Source: Clostridiales bacterium
GTDB taxonomy: Bacteria; Bacillota; Clostridia; Oscillospirales; Acutalibacteraceae
Direction of reading: 5' to 3'
Length of the DNA stretch: 15,438 bases
NCBI GenBank assembly: GCA_019415925.1
Contig: DXYG01000062.1
Coordinates: 1 to 15,438 of the forward strand
In this document: in pieces, positions 1 through 5,674 of the stretch
How positions within the stretch are numbered: position 1 is the stretch's first letter
How the letters are laid out: every line of letters starts with the position of its first letter
The notes under the pieces: generated by a model
The model's database searches: none
Seen by the model: the letters and a program-made list of their open reading frames with translations, nothing else
What the model was told of the DNA's origin: nothing
Made by a program: the position numbers and the translations under genes

Positions 1-176
1 CTACGTTCGCCATAATGTATAAATTGTTGTAGAATTTATACATAGGGACGTGTAGTAACCCGTCCCCTACGATTGAAACACAAACGTTTCCAGTATTGCC
101 GTAGGGGGCGGCATCCTTGACGTCCCGTTTCATAAATTGCAACGCAATTTATGAAATATGGCGAACACAGTTCGCC
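1..176. repeat. Degenerate long inverted repeat (MITE-like intergenic element), left end cut by the window
   Basis: Bases 5-71 and the reverse complement of 100-166 align without gaps over 67 positions, with 49 identical by hand count. They flank a 28-base spacer. Each arm contains its own small hairpin: ATGTATAAATT/AATTTATACAT at 15-25/33-43 in the left arm, and TTTCATAAATTGC/GCAATTTATGAAA at 128-140/144-156 in the right arm. GGCGAAC/GTTCGCC pairs at 160-166/170-176. CCCCTACG (64-71) pairs with CGTAGGGG (100-107) next to the spacer, and the spacer has GAAAC/GTTTC at 75-79/86-90. There is no credible reading frame. The nested palindromes suggest a non-autonomous mobile or REP-like element. 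That is inferred from structure alone, because no second copy is visible in the window. The left arm probably continues off the edge. Confidence 0.65.
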
Positions 177-286
177 GCTACAATCATTAATTTTGCCCGT
201 CGGGGCACTCGACAAATTATGGTTTATTTGATTAGCAGAATTACAACATATCTTGAAGTTGCAGCAGTTGTATCGACAGCAAACTA
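177..286. other. Non-coding stretch between the repeat and the LtaS-like gene promoter
   Basis: No gene is supported here. A small hairpin, TGCCC/GGGCA at 194-198/203-207 with a 4-base loop, may belong to the repeat element that ends just before it. The rest is AT-rich and has no feature I recognise. Confidence 0.4.
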
Positions 287-315
287 TTGCAATATTTGCG
301 CAAAGGTTTTATAAT
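287..315 (+). promoter_or_regulatory. Sigma-A-type promoter of the LtaS-sortase operon
   Basis: A -35 box TTGCAA (287-292) and a perfect -10 box TATAAT (310-315) are separated by 17 bases. Transcription would start near 322, about 30 bases before the ATG at 352. A short SD-like AGGA lies at 341-344, seven bases before that ATG. No other promoter is obvious before the downstream sortase genes, so it probably drives all three. Confidence 0.7.
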
Positions 316-351
316 ATATTTAATTTTAAATATTAAAGACAGGAAAATTTT

Positions 352-2442
352 ATGTCCACTCAGATTAACTTATCCAACGGCTTTGAACGCCGAAATCATT
401 TCATTAATCCTAATGAAAATAACTTTACATATTATGAAAATAACACTCCGTCACACAAGAAAAGAGAGCTTGTACTGACACTTCTTTATTTTCCGATTTC
501 TATTCTATTTATGGAGCTTGCGGTAAAGCTTTCAGTCGGTTTTTCGCTTGTTGACGGTGCGATTTTTACCGCAATATTTTCTCTTGTACCTGCCTGCGTG
601 CTGACTGTTGTTTCGTCAATTTTCAAAAGCGGCAGAATTAACAGGCTGATTGCCTGTATTCTTACGGCAATTCTTGCAATCTGGTACAGTGCGCAGATTG
701 TTTACAACAACGTATTCGGAACGTTCTTTGTCATCAACAGCATTTCAAGGGGCGGTGCAGGACAGGCACTTAACTCCGTTGATATGATTTTTACGGCTAT
801 AAAAAGCAGAATATTTTTTATTTTGCTTATGTTTCTGCCGCTTGTGTTCTGTATAATTTTCGGTAAAAGGCTTTCAATGTTCAATAAATCGAAAATCTCC
901 GTAAAGATTATTCTTCTTTGCGCCGCAGTTGCTTTTCAGGTAATCGGTATGCTGAGCGTAAATATTGACAAAGCTTCGTCAAACACAAAAAGCTCGTATA
1001 ACCTTTATCACGGCGAGCTTCAGCAGAACTCCGCTTGCGAAAAATTCGGACTTTTTACAATGCAACGGCTCGACATAAGCCGTATGCTTTTCGGTTACAA
1101 ATCAAATATCCGCAAACCCGAAAGCACAGAGCCTTCAACAACTGGTTCACCTGCTACGGCAGATATACCTGACAAAAAGGTTAAGGCGCAGATTATAGAA
1201 ACGGATTTTGAAAAGCTGTCGGAAAAAACCGATAATGATGATTTAAAATCGCTTTATGATTATTTTTTAAGCGAAAAGCCGAGCTATACTAATGAATATA
1301 CGAGAATTTTCAAGGATTATAACATAATTTTCATAACGGCAGAGAGCTTTTCGCAGTACGTAATTGACAAGGATTTAACGCCGACTCTCTACAAAATGTA
1401 CAGCGAGGGCTTTCAGTTTGAAAATTACTACTCGCCTGCGTGGGGAGTGAGCACAACCGACGGCGAGTATGCAAACCTGACGGGACTTACGCCAAAGTCG
1501 GGTGTGTGGAGCTTTTCGCAGTCTGCCGAGGATAACGTGAGTTTTCCGTTTACACTCGGAGAACAGAGCCGCACAAACGGCTATCAAGAGGTGAGGGCAT
1601 ATCACAATCATACCTACGATTACTACGACCGTGACAAGTACCTTACAAATATCGGCTACGATTATTCGGCTATAGGCAAGGGACTTGACCTTGGCGAAGA
1701 CGTGTGGCCAAATTCCGATTTGAAGATGATGCAGAAGACCGTTGATGATTACATAAACGCCGACAGCTTCAGCGTTTACTATATGACAGTAAGCGGTCAC
1801 GGAGGGTATTCGTACAACACAATTAGTCAGCGCAACGCCGACTTGGTGAAGAATCTGAAATACAGCGATGAGGTTAAGGGTTACCTTTCGGCAAATATTG
1901 AGCTTGACAAGGCACTTGAGTACCTTGTTGACAGGCTTGAAAAGGCAGGAAAGCTTGACAACACGGTTATCTGCCTGACAACCGACCACTATCCGTACTC
2001 GCTTGACGAGTTCAACGGTCTTGATGAGCTTGCCGGTCACAAGGTTGACACTGTTTTTGAAAGATACAAAAATTCGTGGCTTTTGTGGAGCGGCTCAATG
2101 GAAGAACCTGTAAGCGTGAAAACGTACTGCTCAAGTTTAGATGTTCTGCCGACTCTGCTCAATATGCTCGGCTTTGAGTACGACAGCCGAACGATTATCG
2201 GCACAGATGTTTTCGGCAGCAAAGAGCCGTTTGTTGTCTTTGCTGACAGAAGCTGGATTTCGCAGAACGGTATGTACAATGCAAACAGCGGAGAATATAC
2301 CGCTTTTGAAAATGCCGCTGAAAAGGACGACATTGACTTACTTAACAACAAGTGCACAAATATGTTTACCGTTTCAAGAATGATACTTGACTCGAATGTC
2401 TACGCCGAAATTTACGGAGACACACATATAAAAGGAAAATAA
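352..2442 (+). CDS. LtaS-family membrane phosphoglycerol transferase / sulfatase-fold protein
   Basis: This 696-residue protein has the lipoteichoic acid synthase layout. About five membrane helices (roughly residues 41-63, 67-91, 97-118, 151-171, 183-203) are followed by a Ser/Thr/Pro-rich linker (~255-275) and an extracellular alkaline-phosphatase/sulfatase-fold domain. Active-site motifs can be matched to the family: E331 in ITAESFSQ (metal), T368 in VSTTDGEY (nucleophile position), R427 in YYDRDKY, H483 in TVSGHGGY, and D545-H546 in TTDHYPYS (metal). LtaS enzymes move glycerol phosphate from phosphatidylglycerol onto a glycolipid-anchored polymer at the outer membrane face. The exact acceptor here is unknown, and it could be a primase-like or other teichoic-acid-modifying paralogue. 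It is the first gene of an operon with two sortases, 11 bases before the next start. The family call is firm and the substrate is not. Confidence 0.85.
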   Translation: MSTQINLSNGFERRNHFINPNENNFTYYENNTPSHKKRELVLTLLYFPISILFMELAVKLSVGFSLVDGAIFTAIFSLVPACVLTVVSSIFKSGRINRLIACILTAILAIWYSAQIVYNNVFGTFFVINSISRGGAGQALNSVDMIFTAIKSRIFFILLMFLPLVFCIIFGKRLSMFNKSKISVKIILLCAAVAFQVIGMLSVNIDKASSNTKSSYNLYHGELQQNSACEKFGLFTMQRLDISRMLFGYKSNIRKPESTEPSTTGSPATADIPDKKVKAQIIETDFEKLSEKTDNDDLKSLYDYFLSEKPSYTNEYTRIFKDYNIIFITAESFSQYVIDKDLTPTLYKMYSEGFQFENYYSPAWGVSTTDGEYANLTGLTPKSGVWSFSQSAEDNVSFPFTLGEQSRTNGYQEVRAYHNHTYDYYDRDKYLTNIGYDYSAIGKGLDLGEDVWPNSDLKMMQKTVDDYINADSFSVYYMTVSGHGGYSYNTISQRNADLVKNLKYSDEVKGYLSANIELDKALEYLVDRLEKAGKLDNTVICLTTDHYPYSLDEFNGLDELAGHKVDTVFERYKNSWLLWSGSMEEPVSVKTYCSSLDVLPTLLNMLGFEYDSRTIIGTDVFGSKEPFVVFADRSWISQNGMYNANSGEYTAFENAAEKDDIDLLNNKCTNMFTVSRMILDSNVYAEIYGDTHIKGK

Positions 2443-2453
2443 AGGAAGTATCT

Positions 2454-3380
2454 ATGAAAAGAAAACTTGCAATTTTTGGCATTATACTTATTTTTATTGC
2501 AGGAGTAGGAATAATGAGCTACCCTCTGGTGAGCTCTGTTATCAATAACATTGACAGCAGAAACCACGTTGAGGAGTACACAAAGACAACAAAGCAGATG
2601 TCCTCAGAGGAAACTCTTGAGATGTTTAAGCAGGCGGAGAAATATAATCACAGCCTGACAAACAACGTAATCATTACCGACCCGTTTGACGAAAAAGCTT
2701 ATAAAAAAATCGGAGCAAATTACGAGAAAACACTGAACGTTGACGGCAATGGACTGATAGGATATATTGATATTCCGAAAATCAACGTGTATCTGCCGAT
2801 TTATCACGGTACGACGGAGAATATTCTTGCAAAGGGTGCAGGTCATCTGCAAAACACCTCACTGCCAATCGGAGGAGAAAGCACTCATTCGGTAATTTCC
2901 GCTCACACAGCATATCCGGGTGAAACGTTTTTTGACTATCTTACGGATATGGAGGAGGGCGATGAATTTTACGTTCACGTTCTTGACAGGGTATTAAAAT
3001 ATGAAGTGGACAGTATCAAGGTTGTCCTGCCCGAAGAAACCGACGATTTGAGGGTAGTCAAGGGTGAGGATTACGTAACGCTTCTGACCTGTACGCCGTA
3101 CAGCGTCAACACTCATCGACTGCTTGTAAGAGGAAAAAGAGTTGAATATGACGACTCAAAGTACATTACTACGGGGGCAAGCGCCGCAAGCTTCGGCGAC
3201 GAGGGTATATTCTTTCTCGGATATAAAATCCCTTACTGGGCGGCGGCTCTGATTATTGTCGGATTTATTGCGATTGTGGTTATAATAGTGATAATCTGCT
3301 TAAGACGTTCAAAAAAGAAAAAGCGTCATGCTGATAAAAACAAAGACGAAGATATTACCGAAATACAGGACGGTGATTGA
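2454..3380 (+). CDS. Class C-type sortase (pilin-polymerase type) with DPF lid
   Basis: This is a 308-residue membrane-anchored transpeptidase. An N-terminal helix (~5-24) is followed by a coiled polar segment, a DPF lid motif (76-78), the sortase beta-barrel starting at GYIDIPKI, the catalytic His at H151 (SAHT), the catalytic Cys at C213 (TLLTCTPY) and the Arg at R222 (NTHRLLVRG). A C-terminal helix (~260-282) precedes a basic, then acidic, tail. The lid plus the C-terminal membrane anchor is typical of class C sortases. Those enzymes join LPXTG-type pilins through lysine isopeptide bonds and may pass the product to the cell wall. The ATG is preceded by AAGGAAG next to the stop of the LtaS-like gene, so the two are co-transcribed. 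No pilin or LPXTG substrate lies in the window, so the target is unknown. Family assignment is strong and class is fairly strong. Confidence 0.9.
   Translation: MKRKLAIFGIILIFIAGVGIMSYPLVSSVINNIDSRNHVEEYTKTTKQMSSEETLEMFKQAEKYNHSLTNNVIITDPFDEKAYKKIGANYEKTLNVDGNGLIGYIDIPKINVYLPIYHGTTENILAKGAGHLQNTSLPIGGESTHSVISAHTAYPGETFFDYLTDMEEGDEFYVHVLDRVLKYEVDSIKVVLPEETDDLRVVKGEDYVTLLTCTPYSVNTHRLLVRGKRVEYDDSKYITTGASAASFGDEGIFFLGYKIPYWAAALIIVGFIAIVVIIVIICLRRSKKKKRHADKNKDEDITEIQDGD
3367..3379 (+). promoter_or_regulatory. Ribosome binding site and TTG start of the second sortase
   Basis: AGGA at 3367-3370 lies six bases before TTG at 3377. This TTG shares bases with the TGA stop of the first sortase (3378-3380). 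There is no nearby in-frame ATG or GTG before the membrane helix. GGTGA at 3372-3376 would equally serve TTG at 3383. Confidence 0.6.
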
Positions 3381-4177
3381 TTTTGTGGAGAAAAATAGTC
3401 ACAGGCGTTGCAATTGTAATGCTCGTTGCAGGCATAGGTCTGTTTATGTTTCCGATTGTGTCGAACTTTATCGGAACTCAGATTGCAAACTCCGAAACGG
3501 AAAAATTTGACAGCCAGCTTGAAAATCTTGTTGATGACGGACTGACTTATGAGGACGCACACGAACAGGGAAAGGTAGACGATGAGGGCTATCTGCTTGA
3601 CGAAAACGGCAACAGAAAATCGGACAATCCAGTTGTGTTCAAGGCTGACCTTGACAGGCTTTATAAGGACAGCGTGGAGTACAACGAAAATTTAAAGACG
3701 AATCAGAGCTCACTGCTTATTGACGATTATGCTTATGCTCAGCCGTCGCTTGATTTGAGCAGTTACGGAATAACCGACGGAATTTACGGCTATGTTTCGG
3801 CTGAGTCAATCAATATGAAGCTGCCGATTTACCTCGGTGCAAATGATGCGACTATGAGCTACGGTGCGGCTCACCTGACATACACCTCACTGCCGCTCGG
3901 CGGCAAAAACACCAACACCGTGCTTGCAGGACATACGGGCTATATCGGCAGGATTTTCTTTGATAATCTGCGTAACCTGCAAATCGGCGATGAGGTTAAG
4001 CTGCGCAATTACTGGGATACCCTGACGTATAAGGTGGTTGAAACAAAAGTCTGCAAGCCGAATCAGTCGCAGGATATTTTCATCAAAAAAGACAGGGATT
4101 TGTTGACGATGATTACCTGCATTTCAAACAACAGCGGCGGCTTTGACAGGTATTACGTGATTTGCGAAAGAAATTAG
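3377..4177 (+). CDS. Second sortase, without a recognisable lid or C-terminal anchor
   Basis: This is a 266-residue sortase with an N-terminal signal-anchor helix (~8-32). A long acidic polar stretch (~38-115) follows, then the catalytic domain with H186 (LAGHTG), C248 (TMITC) and R258 (FDRYYV). The GAAHLTYTSLPLGG and FFDNLRNLQIGDEV segments resemble the neighbouring class C sortase. It lacks the DPF/DPW lid and the C-terminal membrane helix, so it is either a divergent class C relative or a class B/D-like housekeeping type. No ATG fits. The likely start is TTG at 3377, overlapping the upstream TGA, with AGGA (3367-3370) six bases before it. A second TTG at 3383 preceded by GGTGA (3372-3376) is the alternative and would shorten the protein by two residues. 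Expression is probably coupled to the first sortase. Its substrate is not visible here. Confidence 0.88.
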   Translation: MILWRKIVTGVAIVMLVAGIGLFMFPIVSNFIGTQIANSETEKFDSQLENLVDDGLTYEDAHEQGKVDDEGYLLDENGNRKSDNPVVFKADLDRLYKDSVEYNENLKTNQSSLLIDDYAYAQPSLDLSSYGITDGIYGYVSAESINMKLPIYLGANDATMSYGAAHLTYTSLPLGGKNTNTVLAGHTGYIGRIFFDNLRNLQIGDEVKLRNYWDTLTYKVVETKVCKPNQSQDIFIKKDRDLLTMITCISNNSGGFDRYYVICERN

Positions 4178-4180
4178 TAT

Positions 4181-4212
4181 CAGGGCGGATAACCGAAAAG
4201 TTATCCGCCCTG
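4181..4212. terminator. Hairpin between convergent sortase and epimerase genes
   Basis: A perfect 13-bp stem, CAGGGCGGATAAC (4181-4193) with GTTATCCGCCCTG (4200-4212), closes a 6-base loop. It fills almost the whole 39-base gap between the two convergent genes, so it probably stops transcripts from both sides. The U-tract is short on both strands (only TTT on the + strand), so termination may be less efficient than at the htpG terminator. Confidence 0.75.
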
Positions 4213-4216
4213 TTTA

Positions 4217-5116
4217 TCAGAAATTGTATTCAATAAATTCAATATACGGCTTTTTATTTACTGCGTTGTGATTTGACTTGTACCAAACGTACTCTTCCTT
4301 TAAACCTTGTTCAAGCGGAACGGTTGAATTCATTAGCTCGTACTGCTTTGAAACGTCAAGCTTGTATTCGTAGTCGTAAAAGCAGAAATAACTGCGCTGA
4401 TTAACTGCTTTGTCAACGCTTACGAATTGCGGAGTTTTCCCGACAGCCTTGTAGCAGAGCGTTACCCAGTCCTTGATTGTAACGGTTTCTATGTTGCCGA
4501 GGTTGAAAATTTTGTTTTCGGGGTGCTTTTCAAGCAGAATGTCGATAAATCGGCAAAGGTCATTTACATTGAAAAACTGCAGTTTCATTTCGCCGTTTTC
4601 GGGTATGTAAAACGGACGGTCCTTTTCGGCGCAGTCAAAGACAAACGGCTCACGGTAGAGGTTTTCATACACGCCGTAAAAATAGGGAGGACGCAATATA
4701 TACGCAGACGGAAGATTTTTAATCAGATATTTTTCAGCGGCAAGCTTGTTTTTGCCGTAATCGCCCCAGACGGAGTTTTTGCCGCAAACCTGATTTTCCG
4801 TAAACGGCTGAATGTTTGTTTCGGGATAGACGGCGCTTGAGCTTATGAAAATGTAATCGTCAAAGCTGTCGAGTGCGTTTAACAGCGTTTTAACGTGTTC
4901 CTCGGTGTAGGCGGTGACGTCGAGCACAACGTCGAAGTGTGTGCCTTTAAGCCTGTTTTTAAGCCTTGTTCTGTCGCAGTCAATCAGATTTACTCCGTTT
5001 ACCTGAGTTTTGTTGTTGCGGTTGATGACGTAAACTTCGTCATCCTTGTTGACAAAGTATTCGGCAGTAAATCTGCTGACAAAGGTAGTGCCGCCTGTGA
5101 TTAAAATTTTCTGCAT
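4217..5116 (-). CDS. NAD(P)-dependent epimerase/dehydratase-like protein (extended SDR)
   Basis: This is a 299-residue Rossmann-fold protein. The N-terminal ILITGGTTFVSR (residues 4-15) is the nucleotide-binding loop, with Ser at residue 14 where the classical GxxGxxG motif has its last Gly. VINRN (30-34) suggests the nucleotide-ribose-binding strand end. Catalytic candidates are the Ser run in ISSSAVY (91-97) and YGKNK (Y120, K124), the YxxxK pair. LRPPYFYG and FFNVNDLCRFIDILL are usual for extended SDRs, including the CSP41-like subgroup. The substrate, perhaps a nucleotide sugar, cannot be told. I chose the start at 5116 over the upstream ATG at 5167 because GGAGG (5123-5127 on the minus strand) is correctly spaced and the SDR fold begins there. 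A terminator sits between it and the upstream DUF1292 gene. Confidence 0.82.
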   Translation of the reverse strand: MQKILITGGTTFVSRFTAEYFVNKDDEVYVINRNNKTQVNGVNLIDCDRTRLKNRLKGTHFDVVLDVTAYTEEHVKTLLNALDSFDDYIFISSSAVYPETNIQPFTENQVCGKNSVWGDYGKNKLAAEKYLIKNLPSAYILRPPYFYGVYENLYREPFVFDCAEKDRPFYIPENGEMKLQFFNVNDLCRFIDILLEKHPENKIFNLGNIETVTIKDWVTLCYKAVGKTPQFVSVDKAVNQRSYFCFYDYEYKLDVSKQYELMNSTVPLEQGLKEEYVWYKSNHNAVNKKPYIEFIEYNF

Positions 5117-5120
5117 TTGT

Positions 5121-5127
5121 GACCTCC
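5121..5127 (-). promoter_or_regulatory. Ribosome binding site deciding the epimerase start
   Basis: Read on the minus strand, GGAGGTC lies six bases before the ATG whose A is at 5116. It supports this start over the in-frame ATG 51 bases upstream, which would begin inside the terminator hairpin. Confidence 0.8.
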
Positions 5128-5139
5128 GTTCTTTATTAT

Positions 5140-5176
5140 AAAAAAATCGGCTGTGTCGGTTTCCCAATACAGCCGA
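5140..5176 (-). terminator. Intrinsic terminator after the DUF1292 gene
   Basis: On the minus strand TCGGCTGT and ACAGCCGA (5169-5176 and 5147-5154 in + coordinates) form an 8-bp stem with a 14-base loop, followed directly by seven U's (5140-5146). It starts five bases after the DUF1292 stop codon. The epimerase SD begins 12 bases after the U-tract, so that gene would need read-through or its own promoter. Confidence 0.8.
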
Positions 5177-5181
5177 AAATT

Positions 5182-5478
5182 TTATTCAAAGTTTATGTCG
5201 CCTTCGTATTTCTTTTTGAACATATCAAATACGGTCTGCAAGATTTCTTCATCGTCAATGCTCACATACTCTTCGGTTTCTTCGTCAAGCGCATTGATTT
5301 TGAGAATTACAACCTCATCTGCGTCCTCGTCATTTTCAATGAGAACTATATATTCGTCATTGTCATATTCAATAACGTCAAGAAATTCAAATTCAACCTC
5401 GTTGCCCTCTTCATCTGTAAGGGTGATGAGCGCACCTTCGTTTTCCATTTCTTCAAGGATATTTTCGTTGTCAGCCAT
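5182..5478 (-). CDS. DUF1292 family small acidic protein (YrzB-like)
   Basis: This 98-residue protein is very rich in Asp and Glu. It has the DUF1292 pattern: an early ITLTDEEGNEVEFEFLD core (~18-34), then DNDEYIVLIEND, VVILKI and a C-terminal VFDMFKKKY. The family is common in Firmicutes and has no established biochemical role. It has no membrane segment, so it is presumably cytoplasmic. GAGGAC (5485-5490) lies six bases before the ATG. A strong promoter precedes it, back to back with that of htpG, and an intrinsic terminator follows, so it is probably a single-gene transcript. In many Firmicutes this family lies near alaS and yrrK-type genes, so the position beside htpG is a different context. 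Confidence 0.85.
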   Translation of the reverse strand: MADNENILEEMENEGALITLTDEEGNEVEFEFLDVIEYDNDEYIVLIENDEDADEVVILKINALDEETEEYVSIDDEEILQTVFDMFKKKYEGDINFE

Positions 5479-5512
5479 AGTAATGTCCTCGCTTTCTGTT
5501 AACTTCTTCTAC

Positions 5513-5541
5513 AGTATAACTATATTATGCGTAAAAGTCAA
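5513..5541 (-). promoter_or_regulatory. Promoter of the DUF1292 gene
   Basis: On the minus strand, TTGACT (5536-5541) and TATACT (5513-5518) are separated by exactly 17 bases. This gives a start near 5506 and a leader of about 28 bases. Confidence 0.78.
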
Positions 5542-5571
5542 GTGCAAATTCGGTCGGCTCTCTGTTTGCAC
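5542..5571. promoter_or_regulatory. Candidate operator: inverted repeat between divergent promoters
   Basis: GTGCAAA (5542-5548) and TTTGCAC (5565-5571) form a perfect 7-bp inverted repeat with a 16-base spacer. It directly abuts the -35 box of the DUF1292 promoter and ends 19 bases before the -35 box of htpG. Centres are 23 bp apart, about two helical turns, as expected for a dimer-bound site. It could be chance, as no binding protein is known. Confidence 0.3.
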
Positions 5572-5590
5572 AAATTCAGAAAAATATCTA

Positions 5591-5619
5591 TTGAAATGTG
5601 TTTAAATTTAGGCTATACT
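5591..5619 (+). promoter_or_regulatory. Promoter of htpG
   Basis: TTGAAA (5591-5596) and TATACT (5614-5619) have a 17-base spacer, giving a start near 5626 and a leader of about 50 bases. I see no CIRCE repeat (TTAGCACTC-N9-GAGTGCTAA), so HrcA control is not indicated. AAGGAAG at 5661-5667 is the SD, seven bases before the ATG. Confidence 0.78.
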
Positions 5620-5674
5620 TATTATTTAAGGGTAAATATATCACCCGTAATTTGATTAAAAAGGAAGTAATTTT

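Noticed and set aside
117..314. 65-codon + strand open frame over the left repeat
   Set aside because: It runs through palindromic repeat DNA, has no SD, resembles no known protein and overlaps the mapped operon promoter.
1375..2040. 221-codon minus-strand open frame inside the LtaS-like gene
   Set aside because: It lies wholly antisense to a well-conserved enzyme, shows no domain and no SD. It is explained by the codon bias of the sense gene.
4427..4840. 137-codon + strand open frame antisense to the epimerase
   Set aside because: It is a shadow frame of the SDR gene, without an RBS or a recognisable family.
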